Made by a program: the position numbers and the translations under genes
Shown: in pieces, positions 13,691 through 26,038 of the stretch
Layout: each line of letters opens with the position of its first letter
Position numbering within the stretch: the stretch's first letter is position 1
Source: Amorphochlora amoebiformis
Lineage: Eukaryota > Cercozoa > Chlorarachniophyceae
Length of the DNA stretch: 64,000 nucleotides
Direction: 5' to 3'
NCBI GenBank assembly: GCA_054601695.1
Contig: BAAHQB010000002.1
Span: 1,922,001-1,986,000, forward strand
Notes under the pieces: model-generated
What the model saw: only the letters and a program-made list of their open reading frames with translations
Database searches by the model: none
Told to the model about the DNA's origin: nothing

Positions 13691-13882
13691 AAGCGTCGAG
13701 TCCGGAGCACTGGCGACTACCCAAGAGAAACTAGCCCGATGAAATTTTAAATCTCAGACCCCAAAAAATTATACGAAAAAAAATGGATGAAATCTAAGTG
13801 AATAAGGAAAATGTTATAGAAAAATGAAATAGGTACATAAGTATAGACACACATGTACATTTGTAAATATATAGACATTTAT

Positions 13883-13917
<35 letters not shown>

Positions 13918-13918
13918 A

Positions 13919-13978
<60 letters not shown>

Positions 13979-14013
13979 TCATACATATACAATATATATA
14001 TATATGTGTGTGT

Positions 14014-14055
<42 letters not shown>

Positions 14056-14114
14056 GAAATGTTATCTCTATCAGCACTACTTTGCAAGCGGAAGGGCAGG
14101 ACAAGAGGAGATGG

Positions 14115-14265
14115 TCACTGGGGTTAGGGTTAGGGTTAGGGTTTAGATCAGATTATTCAGCATGTCTTAATCCGAGGACCATTGACTCTCATTGGGGTTA
14201 GGGTTAGGATTAGGGTTAGGATTAGGGTTAGGATTAGGGTTAGGATTAGGGTTAGGATTAGGTTG
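14115..14265 (+). repeat. Interstitial telomere-like array, TTAGGG orientation
   Basis: Two runs of TTAGGG/ATTAGGG: 14120-14143, a few perfect units, and 14196-14262, alternating TTAGGG and TTAGGA units. They flank one copy of the recurring 45-bp block (14146-14189). Confidence 0.9.
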
Positions 14266-14269
14266 GATG

Positions 14270-15060
14270 TCAAGGTACGCTTAGATATGTATGTATACAT
14301 ACATATAAATGTATACAAATATTTATGTGTGTATATATATATATATATGGTAGTATATTTTGTATATATTCGTATACGTATACATCTCACTATGCGCACA
14401 TTTTATGATTGTGTATATGTGTACACACATAATATATTTGTATATATATAATATATATATATATATATATGTTCCTATGTATAATAATTAGATGTTATCG
14501 ATGTATCCAGAGGCGTTGATGCTGCAGTACATTATGGACGTAATCTTTAAATACTATATATATATATATGTATACATATATACATATATATATATACGTA
14601 CAAAATACATATACATGTATGTATTATGTTCAAATGTATGTATATATATATATATATTTATAATACATATGTAATACATACGTAATACATATGCAATATA
14701 TACATATTTATATATATTTATATATATATATATATATATAAATACATACATATATATATATATATGTGTGGTACATACATTACGTGGATGCATAAATTAT
14801 ATTATGTGTGTACATATGTCACGTTTATACTTCTATTGTAATACCAACTAGCATACATCATATACATATATATATATATATACACATAAGTATATATATT
14901 CATGTATTAGACATATGCAAATACATTTACATACATTCTTATATATACATTGTAGATATACATGCAGTGTATATGTACGTATATATATAGTACATTTCTT
15001 ACATAGACATACATACGTATATATAAACATAATATATAGATATATATATATATATAAACA
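14270..15060. repeat. TA/TATG repeat
   Basis: Microsatellite with unique pockets at 14485-14560 and 14810-14870 that hold no supported exon. Confidence 0.7.
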
Positions 15061-15063
15061 TAG

Positions 15064-15107
15064 CCTCTTGAAGATCATGAGGCTGCAGTTGTTATTGGAT
15101 TAAGGAA
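15064..15107 (+). CDS. Candidate exon ([14 protein letters not shown])
   Basis: The acceptor is ACATAG and the donor GTATAC. It has 14 codons plus two bases with no stop. It sits alone between TA repeats in line with other + strand islands. It is supported only by splice signals and composition. Confidence 0.35.
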
Positions 15108-15281
15108 GTATACAAAGGTATAATATATATATATATATATACATATATACATATATATATATATATGTGTGTGTGTGTTATATTATACATGTAAATATAT
15201 ATTTGTACATATACATGAAATATGTGCCATATATACATGTATATATATATATATATGTATGTATATATATATATACATAAT

Positions 15282-15343
15282 AGTTTAAGGGCAAAATTCA
15301 CGTCCAAATCGAAAATTTACAACCTTAAGACTTATATGTAATA

Positions 15344-15393
<50 letters not shown>

Positions 15394-15400
15394 GGTATAT

Positions 15401-15431
<31 letters not shown>

Positions 15432-15640
15432 GCATATAACAGGTTGAGGACGTGTCCAAACTAAAACTTACTATATCTATAATATACATACGTATAAACA
15501 TATATATATATATATTATATATTAAATACATAGATATATATACATATGTATGAACATGTACATATATATGCATATATTAGGTTAAGGACATGTCCAAACT
15601 CGAAATCGAAGACTCGCTGCCTCTATCTATAGACACCACC
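15282..15640 (+). repeat. Three related exon-like islands
   Basis: At 15284, 15440 and 15581 a similar island (TTTAAGGGCAAAATTC; GTTGAGGACGTGTCC; GTTAAGGACATGTCC) follows an AG and continues with CAAAYTNNAAA. The last copy is longest and reads VKDMSKLEIEDSLPLS in phase 0. Their phase does not join the exon ending at 15107. Confidence 0.55.
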
Positions 15641-15654
15641 CCGTATACCAACAC

Positions 15655-15759
15655 AAACTCTCTATCACTCTCTTCTCTCTCCTTTTCTAGAAAGAGAGGA
15701 AAAAGGGAGAGAGAGAGAGAGAGCCGAAAGCATATGAGCACAGAGAGAGAGAGAGAGCG

Positions 15760-15801
<42 letters not shown>

Positions 15802-15837
15802 CCGAAAGCATATGAGCACAGAGAGAGAGAGAGAGCG

Positions 15838-15878
<41 letters not shown>

Positions 15879-16135
15879 GAGAGAGAGAACGAAAAAAGAG
15901 AGAGAGAGAGAGGGAAAGAAACTAAATGAGAGAGAAAGGAAAGAGAGAGAAAAGAAGGAAAGAAACTAAATGAGAGAGAAAGGAAAGAGACAGAGAGAGG
16001 GAGAAAGGATAAAGAGAGGGGAGGTGGAGAGAGGAGAGAAAGAGTGGGAGAGAGGAGAGAGAAGTATGGGAGAGAGAAATGATAGAGAGAGGGAAGGGGG
16101 AAAGAAAAGGGGGGCCGCAGAGATCTCTCTGTCTC
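15655..16135. repeat. GA-rich tract with an internal tandem duplication
   Basis: A purine tract in which the segment GCCGAAAGCATATGAGCACA, followed by GAGAGA and CGGTAGAGAG, occurs twice about 80 bp apart (15722-15765 and 15800-15845). A GGGGGCCGCAGAG to CTCTCTGTC switch ends the tract near 16110-16150. The translated frame is E/R/G/K low complexity. Confidence 0.9.
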
Positions 16136-16192
16136 TCTCTGCCTCTCTCAAACTTTTCCCTCTTCTTATCCCCAATTCTAATCCAAATTTAG

Positions 16193-16301
16193 GTTCGATA
16201 TTCACTGGAGACAAGCCAACACGCTTGTGTTTATTGATGCTGTCTACTCGTTTCAAATCGCGGAGGTATTTCAGCTATGTATGTATAATATATATATATA
16301 C

Positions 16302-16333
<32 letters not shown>

Positions 16334-16490
16334 TTGTGTGTAAATACATATGTGAATATACATATGAATGTACATATGTGTGTGTGTGTGTAATTACGTA
16401 TGTATACATGTATTATATTTATAAATATATACATGTATAGAGATATATATATATATATATACATATCTAGACATGTAAATGTATCTGTAA

Positions 16491-16533
<43 letters not shown>

Positions 16534-16626
16534 ATATATATATATAGAACATCATATATTTGTATAGCTAGGAATGGAAACTCTGATGAGGGAGGTTGTC
16601 AAGGCCTACGCAGGATTTTCGGTAAG

Positions 16627-16675
<49 letters not shown>

Positions 16676-16832
16676 GTATATATATATATATATATATATA
16701 TTGTTGATATTCATTTATATAGACATATAGACACATACATACACATATATACACATGTACATATATAATACAGATATATAAGTATATTTAGAAATATAGT
16801 ATATATTATGTACATATTATATATGTATGTGT

Positions 16833-16901
<69 letters not shown>

Positions 16902-17022
16902 GATATTATATATATATATATATGTATATATTTAAATATATATATATATATGTAATGTTTTTGTGTATATATAGCACATATACATACAAATGTATGAATA
17001 GATGTTATATTTAAAACATATA

Positions 17023-17053
<31 letters not shown>

Positions 17054-17365
17054 GTACATATTATATTTATGTTTTTAAGACATATGGTGAATATATATAT
17101 ATATATACTATCCAACATCCCAATAGGTGAATGAAATCGTATTGGGAGAAGAGTATACAGTTGTAGCTACGGTCGGGATTATAAATTCAAATCTTATAAA
17201 TATATAAATATATATATATATATATGACGTTACATGTATACATATATGCATGTACATTTTAAGAAGTTCATACAGGTATAGATCCGAATTCATATATGTA
17301 TGTATAAATATATATATATAAGTATTTGTATAATATGATGTGTATATGGTAGGTATGTACATTAC

Positions 17366-17416
<51 letters not shown>

Positions 17417-17511
17417 ATATATACATATACATATACATATATATATGTAAGTATATTATATATATATATATATATATCAAAATAACTGTAATGAATATAC
17501 TTACAGATATA

Positions 17512-17556
<45 letters not shown>

Positions 17557-18858
17557 GTATGTATTTATATATAGGTAAATATTATATACATATATGTATG
17601 AAATAGATGTAAATATTAGGGACTTTGGGGAGGTGGGCATGCACTTGGAGACCCTCAATTTCGATTTATGGTAATCCATTTGCACATATAGATTTATATA
17701 TATATACATATACATATATATATATATATATATATGTAATATATGTAAATGTATACATATATGTATATATATATATGTGTGTGTGTATATATATATATAT
17801 ATGCGTACGTGTATGTATAGGCATGCATGTATATATTACATATTGATTACAAGAATTGCAACGGAAGTAAGGTATTTTACCTACAAATACGCACATACAT
17901 TAAACACATAGAATGTGAAACAAATGGCATACATACTCATGTACATATACATATACATATCAATATATAAATAACGTATATATATATGCTAGCTTCAATG
18001 GGCTGCATGCAGCATTGCGGGAAGAGAGATGCAATTTCACTCTTATTTCCAAGATGACGAGCAAAAGGAAAAAATGGAACTTCTTCCTATGGTTCACGCT
18101 CTACTGTCTCCTCTCTCTCTTCTCTCTTTCTCTCATTCACTCTCTTTCTATTTCTCTCTCTTTCTTTCTCTTTTCTCCTCCTCTCTCTCTCTCTCTCTCT
18201 CTCCTTATCCATATTCTGCTCTCTCGTCCGTATCTCTCCCCGGTCCCTCTTGTGCTCTCTCCTCTCTCATGGATATATATATATACCTATGCATATATGT
18301 ATGTATATATGCTCACATATAAATGTATGAAAATATGTGTGTGTACAATTTTATAAATGTATTCAACTTGTATTCGTACATGTGAGTAAGTACATATATA
18401 TAAAGTAATTATATATATGGATTGTATAACATGTAATGTATGTATACACATATATACATATATGTATATATATATATATATTGTTGTATGTTTATTAGCA
18501 TGTGCAATATATACATGTGTGCATATATATGAAATATTTATATGTACATGTATATATATGTACTATAATATTTTTCATAATATAAGATATATTATATATA
18601 TATATATATATATCTTCATGTGTATGTGTACATTACATACTAAATATGTGTTTTCACGTACATATACACATACATATAAATATATCTCTCGAGATGAATG
18701 TATAGATATATACATATATATATATGTATATATATAAATATATGTATCATCACCATCGAATAAATCGTTGCTAGGTCCTAAGAGTGTCTCAAGCCCAAAG
18801 GGGTATGATCCTCAAGGATGTCATAGACAGTATCTCAGACTTCGGACTCAACGAGTAA
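16193..18858 (+). CDS. 3' part of an unidentified + strand gene
   Basis: Coding islands: 16193-16265 ([20 protein letters not shown] and four more residues), 16572-about 16622 ([16 protein letters not shown], donor GTAAGA), 17127-about 17170 ([15 protein letters not shown]), 17620-17670, 18013-18091 and 18775-18858. The last three join perfectly in phase, through [49 protein letters not shown] and [10 protein letters not shown], to a TAA stop. The joins before 17620 are unresolved: the phase left at 17170 does not fit. The ATG at 16574 could also be a gene start. The family is not recognised. The sequence is globular and lacks low-complexity stretches. Introns are TA repeats plus one CT-rich tract (18100-18270). 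Confidence 0.6.
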
Positions 18859-18889
18859 ACTCTCACCATCTACCCTCCACGTCTATTCC

Positions 18890-19080
18890 TGAATCTCTTT
18901 CCTCTCTCTTATCCCTTCTCTCCTTCTTTCTCTCGCCTATCCCCTCTCTCTTCTCTCTCTTCTCTCTTTCTCTTCTCTTTTCTCTCTCTTCTCTCTTCTC
19001 GCTTTTACCTTTTTCTCTTCTCTCTCTTCCCTCTCTCCTTTCTCTCCTTTCTCTTTCTTCTACTATAGCTCTCCTCTACT
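18890..19080. repeat. CT-rich tract 3' of the + strand gene
   Basis: TCTCTC/CTTCT runs directly after the stop at 18858. Similar pyrimidine tracts lie at 18100-18270. Frames are S/L/F low complexity. Confidence 0.85.
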
Positions 19081-19089
19081 CTGTACACA

Positions 19090-19850
19090 ATGTATTCACA
19101 TAAATATGTAATATATAAGAAATATCTACGTACATAAATGCAGTGTATTAACATATACGCGAGCTGGTATATTATGTATGTATAACATGTATACATATGT
19201 ATATATATATATATATATGTATATATAACATATAACATCACACATAATATTGTATGATATTAATAATATTGTATAATATTATATAATATATCATAATATA
19301 GTATGTTTTGCTTAGTGAAATGCGTACATGCTAATAATATATTTACATCTATAGTATAATAATATATTTACATCTATAGTATAAATATATACGTACTGTG
19401 TAATGATTAAGATAATAATTAGAGACTTCATGATGAGGCTGGACAATTATGTATTTATATTTTCATAATCACATACGTATATATACATATATATATACAC
19501 ATATACACATATGTATACATGTAAATATAAATGTACATAATATATAAATATACATATATGTACATATATATGTATAATATATACATACATATGCATATAT
19601 GTATATATCTTACATGTACCATAGATTTGAACATCATATCTCCATCTATTTTATCTCTTTCTTGATTATTTTCCTCTGTACATCCATTCCAACTCGTTTT
19701 ATCCAGGGTCAAAGAGAGTTTGTTTGCAACCTTTGTGAAGAAATTTGGACACATGGCATCAGCGGATCTGGAATTCGAAAATAAAGATCTTAAAGCAGGG
19801 GCTGACTTCCAATATTAGCAAAAATTATCAAAAATAAAATTCAACCCGAT
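19090..19850. other. Intergenic; one ambiguous ORF
   Basis: TA-rich flanks surround a balanced stretch at 19620-19800. It is open on both strands: - strand MCPNFFTKVANKLSLTLDKT, ending MFKSM before GTACAT; + strand GQREFVCNLCEEIW, ending in a stop. Neither joins a neighbour in phase, so no gene is called. Confidence 0.4.
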
Positions 19851-19859
19851 TCCATGAAA

Positions 19860-20300
19860 ATTTCTAGTTATTACTAGTACTAGTATTAGCTATATACTAG
19901 TCTAACTCTAAGTGTAACTACTACAGTCTGAGTCTAGACAGTTATTTTATATAAGGACTAGAATGACCAGACTTAATCTAGTTTATGATTATAATCTAGA
20001 TAATATTCATGATATAACTACTAGACTAATGTAGTAACTAGAGCTAGTAGAGACTAGAGAGTAACAAGAGAGTCTAGTTAGATTATATCATGACTAGAGT
20101 TATAACAGACTAATCTAGTAACTAGAGTCTAGTTAGAGAGTGTTACTCTCTAGACTCTGCTAGTCTGTAGACTCTAGTTACTAGACGAGCACCAATCCTA
20201 GCAATCCCGAGATCCTACAGTCTAGACAGTCCTCTAGGTCCTAGTAAGACTAGTAAGACCTAGCCTACAAGTAGAGCGACTACTACTAATTTCTAGAATC
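19860..20300. repeat. CTAG-rich block with many small inverted repeats
   Basis: In about 440 bp the tetramer CTAG occurs about 29 times by hand count, mostly inside ACTAGT, TCTAGA, TCTAGT or ACTAGA. Short hairpins are visible, for example AGAGAGTGTTACTCTCT. The block is unlike the TA repeats or the exons and has no long open frame. It ends about 200 bp from the stop of the - strand gene at 20498. Confidence 0.85.
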
Positions 20301-20497
20301 TAGGGCTTCAAGTTAGATTTGCACGTAATTATTTAGATTGTAGACATTAATTAGTTTGTGTTTGAGAAAGTCTAGAGAGTCGGTACCGATGATGAAGAAG
20401 ACAAATTAACTCAGGATATATTTTAACTAGATTAACTACTGTCAAGCACGCTAGCAAGCGCGAGACCTCTAGAACTCGGGTCGGAGCGGCGGACAGG

Positions 20498-21209
20498 TTA
20501 GTTCGCGTCACGGCGCTTGGATGATTTCTTGGACCTCAAGTAAGATTTCCTTCTCATCTCCCTTTTCTTGTTCCTCTCGTGTCTACAGGAAATAACGGAA
20601 ATTTAGACATACTAATGCGAAATGTGTGAAGGTATAATATAGATATTACTTGAACTCACGCACAAAAATTATGATATGTGCACACACTAATGTAAATTAT
20701 TACGTATCAATATATTCATATATATATATATATATATATATAGATTTTTGTATAAACATGGACATGCATATATGTATGTGCATACATGTATGTGTATATA
20801 TCAATACATATATATATATATATATATATAGTTATATATATATATATTTTTTTTATATATCTGTATATATTTAAGTTCTGACATGGGTGCATTTAATACA
20901 TGCGCAGCTAAGTATTACTTAAAAAAATACAGTGTATACTTTGATATATGTATAATGTATGCTTATAAAGAACAAATGTATACATATCTACATGTATCTG
21001 GACACTCAGATGTTAGAAATCACCTTTTCCTCTTCATCTGCTCTTCGAATCGCTGCGAATACATACATTTTATACAGGTGTATACATCCATATATTTATA
21101 CGTACATGTTTATTATATTTGTATTTATATATTAGTCTGTGTACATGTCCCCAGAATAAGTACCTATATATATATATACATATATTTACAATATATATAT
21201 ATATATTAC

Positions 21210-21240
<31 letters not shown>

Positions 21241-21794
21241 AATATGTACATAGGTATATTTGTATATATGTATATGTCGCGCTTCGGAACTCTCGCGAAG
21301 ATTCTAAAATACTTCATGAGCACATACCCACTTTGTCCCAATCAATATTATCCAAATGGCATAATCCAAACGGTCTAATTCATAAGAGTCCCAACCGAAT
21401 CATGGACTACCTCTTGCGAAACAATGTTTGATGTATGTATATAAATATATACATACACATAGACATGATATACATATATTTACAGTGTATAATTTGCATT
21501 ATCTAAATATATATTTGAATATGTAAATATGTATATATATATTTATATATATATATGTGAATATATATATATATATATTATGTATATATATTGAATACAT
21601 ATACACATATGTGAGTATATATGTACCTGATCAATAACTTCTTCCTCTGTGGATGAAACAGCGTCTGGGTCGTCTGGGTCCACCCCCTTAGACTTATATT
21701 CCCTAGGGTTATATATGTCTACATTGACACATATATATGCATTTATATAATACTTGTCTGGATTCCCTATATTACTTTCTATGAATTATATAAA

Positions 21795-21835
<41 letters not shown>

Positions 21836-21877
21836 TATTATTAAATATAAACATGTATTACATACTTTTTGCATAAC

Positions 21878-21926
<49 letters not shown>

Positions 21927-21980
21927 TTACGGAGCAGGGTGCAGATGATGTATGTAATATGGATACATATATATATGTAC

Positions 21981-22021
<41 letters not shown>

Positions 22022-22181
22022 TTTAATCATGTACTCTTTGGTTATGTATATATGTGTATATGTTTATATTTGCATTATATGCATCCTCAGAATCCACTCC
22101 TTTAGACTTAGTTTTATTTATGTAAAAATTTATTGGTATATAACCATATCGAAATACATATGTATATATATTTAAAACTAT

Positions 22182-22254
<73 letters not shown>

Positions 22255-22363
22255 TGTATATTTATATGAGAATGATGTATACCGCAGACTAGAGTCGGAT
22301 ATGGCATCGATATTCTTGGGAATGAGTCCGCCTGAATATTTTACACAAAGCAATCATATTACG

Positions 22364-22406
<43 letters not shown>

Positions 22407-22620
22407 ATACATATATGTACACATCGTACATGTATTTATGTAGAAATATACATATTACCTATGTATATATATATATATACATGTAATATACATACATATA
22501 TGTTATGTATTTAGAGTGTGTATGATTATAAATCTGTATCTAGCACACTTTTTACCAATAGATATTTCTATTCTATTTCGTCACAACTTTTGATATATAC
22601 AAACATAAATACACACACAC

Positions 22621-22667
<47 letters not shown>

Positions 22668-23366
22668 GTTTATATATTTGTGTGTGCATATAGATAATAC
22701 ACATATTTTTTAGAACTTTAAGGCACTCAGATTTCCAGATTCCTCTTAACTCTAATCTAAATGTATTACAGGAAACATTCAAAAATAGAACTCGACCTAG
22801 AGCCCGGATTAAGCGTTCTTTGAAAGAAATTTCTGAGAATAGGGTTAGGGTTAGCGTTAGGGTTAGGATCAGGATATGGGTTGTCGTTTGTATCAATTTC
22901 TTTTAGTTGATTTCCAATTTAGGACACAGGTCCGTTTTACGTTTCTATGCATATATATATTTTGTAGGTAAACGCAATAATACATATACATATACATACA
23001 TTCTTGATTATACACATAAATATACACATATGTATGTAGAAATCAAGTAATATATATATATACATATTTATATATATATTTTGTATAGTGTATGTTTGTA
23101 TACATACAAGTATGAGATATTCATTGTGTATGAAGAACAATTAAATTTTAACATTATATAAACGTTTATAATTACTTTCTTTGTCTTGTTTTGTATCTTT
23201 CTCTTGGCTGACTTCCTTACTTTCATCTCTTCCTGATATATTGTATACATGTCTTAAAATATGTGTATGTATTATATATATATATATATGTGTATAAATA
23301 TCCATTAGGCCATATGTACGTATTCAACTGCATAAATATAGCATATAAGTACTCGCAATGTATATA

Positions 23367-23414
<48 letters not shown>

Positions 23415-24365
23415 GATACATGTCACACACTTGTATATATAACAATACAAATGCATAAATATGTTATACATATATATATATACTCATATGTATATATATA
23501 TATATATGTACATAACATTCATGCATATATGTCTACATTATGTCAGTGTGTTTACGTTCAGAGAGGCCTCCAAGATCCATAGAATCCATGGATCCAAACC
23601 CAAAATTCATATCTCCAAGTGAATTTATTCGCAGAAAATCCACCTAATCACATTGTATATACATATATATATATGTGTGTGTGTATATGTATTATATGTA
23701 TATGAATAATACATCCATACATAGACACATGTTATTGTTGCAGTTCTACTTTAGTAGGAGTGCGGTATATGAACGTAGTATATGCATTGCATTCATACGC
23801 ACGACGAGTATAGAAAAGAAGAAGGCAAAAGGGATGAGAGAGCAATCGTTGAGGTTTAGGCTTAGGGATAGGATCAGATTATTCAGCATGTATTAGTACG
23901 AGGTTCATTGACTCGGCTGAGGGACAGGGTAAGGGTAAGGGTTTGAGTCAGGGCTAAGGCTAGGGTTAGGACTGGGTTAAGAGAGATTTCGAAAAGATAA
24001 GGGTAAGGAGTGGAGGACATGTATAAATGGTTTATACATGTATTATGAACTTCTATTTTAAGTTACAGTGTACATCTAAATTGTATAAGTGGGTATAGTT
24101 GCATTATACACATAGGCATACAAAAAGATATGTATATATATAGATGTATATATATATTTAATATATATATATATATATATGTATATATTATAATATATAT
24201 ATATATATATTCATATATTCATATATATATATATATATGTATACGTAGTATTACGTACAAATAGCAAACCTCTGGTTCAGAATCTTCTTTAGGTTTCGTG
24301 CGTTTTGGTGAAACGTGTGCAAGAGGAGGACCAAATCGTGACTTGCGGCTGTAGCGTAATGTATG

Positions 24366-24399
<34 letters not shown>

Positions 24400-24539
24400 C
24401 TTATACATATAATCAATTGAAGTACCTATATATATGTGGATACATATATATATATATATTAAATTGAGAAATTCAGAAGTACACTTAATACATAGTAAAC
24501 AACATTTGTACATATATATACATATATATACAGATGTAT

Positions 24540-24577
<38 letters not shown>

Positions 24578-25277
24578 TATGGACATACAGCTAAAGCAAC
24601 GTATAAATAGCACGAGACGACGCAGCTTGATGAGAAAGTATCGATAGAAACTTAGTCATAGGGGTTGCTAGAGATCGCCGGAGACCCTAGAGAATGCCAG
24701 AGATCTCCTCACCCGATAATAACCGGTACTACCTGGTAATAACTACTATTCAGACTGTTGGGTAACAAGGCGTGATGTCACGCCATGTCATGCTCTGTGC
24801 CGCGTTATACCCGGTAGTAACTAGGTTTTAGACTTTAGGCGACAAGGCGTTGACATTACCTTATATCCTAACTCTTCGCAAAGATCCTAATATACTCCGT
24901 GTGCACACCACTTTGCCTCAACGAATCATAATTCAACTGGCATGATTCAATCAGGTCTCGACCAAATCATGGACTACCAATGAAACATTGACACTACATA
25001 TATGTTACATAGAAACATATATATATATATATTTATATGTATATATAATACATGTATATGTATATAAATATATAGTGTATATATATATACACACACACAT
25101 ATATATATATATATGTATATATATATATGTATATGTATATATGTATGTATGTATATATATATATACATATGTACGTTCTCTTCCTCCCAGAAGCCACCCC
25201 ATTCTGACTTCCGACCTCTCCCGACTTGTTTGTACTATCGAGTTTTTTCCCATCTCCCCCTTCTTGCTTGCGGCCAT
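20498..25277 (-). CDS. Unidentified basic 195-aa protein, nine exons
   Basis: Exons on the - strand: 25277-25216 (ATG, donor GTCGGA), 24348-24270, 23643-23556, 23232-23176, 22832-22770, 22331-22283, 21702-21627, 21052-21024 and 20582-20498 (TAA). All eight junctions keep phase, giving 195 residues. In order: a Ser/Lys-rich start ([16 protein letters not shown]), a basic linker ([16 protein letters not shown]), a Gly/Met/Asp stretch ([14 protein letters not shown]), a charged stretch, a hydrophobic segment ([16 protein letters not shown]), an acidic patch ([18 protein letters not shown]), and a very basic tail ([18 protein letters not shown] and RSKKSSKRR). This suggests a small nuclear or nucleolar protein. 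No family is recognised. The first junction uses a weak GTCGGA donor; if it is wrong, exon 1 instead ends at 25165 and an exon is missing. Introns hold telomere-like DNA and TA repeat. Confidence 0.6.
21275..21431 (+). mobile_element. Dispersed repeat element, copy 3 (partial)
   Basis: It matches the 3' part of the 24590-24990 copy: CTCTCGCGAAGATTCTAAAA here against CTCTTCGCAAAGATCCTAAT there, followed in both by ACTTTG, a TGGCAT-Y island and ACCGAATCATGGACTACC or ACCAAATCATGGACTACC. It is inserted in an intron of the gene at 20498-25277. Confidence 0.7.
22080..22108 (-). pseudogene. Partial copy of the exon at 21702-21627
   Basis: The - strand reads [11 protein letters not shown] against [11 protein letters not shown] in the exon. 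The copy has a weak acceptor and no donor, and TA repeat separates the two. Confidence 0.5.
22838..22872 (+). repeat. Short TTAGGG-like run
   Basis: About five TTAGGG or TTAGCG units directly beyond the exon that starts at 22832, on the intron side. Confidence 0.8.
23830..23990 (+). repeat. Degenerate telomere-like block with recurring motif
   Basis: TTAGGCTTAGGGATAGG, then the recurring 45-bp block (23871-23914), then GGGTAAGGGTAAGGG and CTAGGGTTAGG. It lies in the intron between the exons at 24270 and 23643. Confidence 0.8.
24590..24990 (+). mobile_element. Dispersed repeat element, copy 2 (longest)
   Basis: About 400 bp of balanced sequence with TATAAATAGCACGAG near its left end and ATCATGGACTACCAATGAAA near its right end. 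It includes a near-palindrome, GGCGTGATGTCACGCC. It is related to 6833-7114 (opposite orientation) and 21275-21431. It has no open frame and is inserted in an intron. It could be a solo LTR or a MITE-like element. Confidence 0.65.
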
Positions 25278-25289
25278 CTCTTCTACATT

Positions 25290-25900
25290 AGAGGTTTGGA
25301 TCAGATTATTCACCAAGTCGTAGCCCGAGGGCTATCGGCTCTTCTTAGCTGCGTTAGAGTTATGGTTATCGCTCAGGTTGTATGTTGCACTGGTTAGAAT
25401 TTAGGGTTATAACTTAGGTTTTAGCTACCTGTCTCCTCTATCACGAGAGTCACCTCTACGGGGAAGGTTAGGGTTAGGGTAAGATTAAGGTTTGACAGGT
25501 GTTTGGGATATGATTACGGTGATCTATCCGCTTGGGTTAGCATTGACATTAAGGTTTAGGGATGGACTTGTCACAGGAAGGGTTGGAAATAGAATGCGAC
25601 TTAAGGCAGGAAGCGAGAGAGTGCAAGTGAGGGCGAGAGCGAGACAAAAAAGAGCGTAGGAGCGACAGAAGAGAGTACGCGAGATTGGTAGGAGCAGTCT
25701 CTAGGGTTGGATTAAGGCTAGGGTTCGGTTAGGGTGTGTAATTAAGTCGGGATACTATCTGGACCTGTCCCTATCTCTCCATCGACGAGGTGAGCGGGAG
25801 CGGCTTTGGTATCCTGTTAGGATTAGGGTTAGTGTTTTGGAATTGGGGTTAGGTTAGAGTTAGGCTTAGGGTTAGGGTTAGGGTTAGGGTTAGAGTTTCG
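25290..25900 (+). repeat. Degenerate telomere-like region upstream of the 195-aa gene
   Basis: TTAGGG, TTAGAG and GTAAGG units with a perfect array at 25867-25894. It includes one copy of the recurring block (25299-25340) ending only about 20 bp upstream of the start codon at 25277, where the promoter should lie. A GAGCGAGAG-rich stretch is at 25610-25680. Confidence 0.85.
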
Positions 25901-25990
25901 CACGGCGTCTGGGGGGTGAGCGAGAATCGCCTCGACCTATATATATTATCATATATACATATTGTACGTATACTATATATATATAATATA

Positions 25991-26038
<48 letters not shown>

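Noticed and set aside
13255-13710. 151-codon Ser/Leu/Phe-rich frame
   Set aside because: Purely the complement of the GAGA tract; low complexity with no codon-level signal.
15970-16192. Glu/Arg-rich frame running into the exon at 16193
   Set aside because: It is a purine tract, and the downstream exon ([13 protein letters not shown]) is in a different frame after an AG acceptor.
18029-18322. S/L-rich + strand frames after 18091
   Set aside because: They read through donor GTTCAC into the CT-rich intron. The exon at 18775 continues the protein in phase instead.
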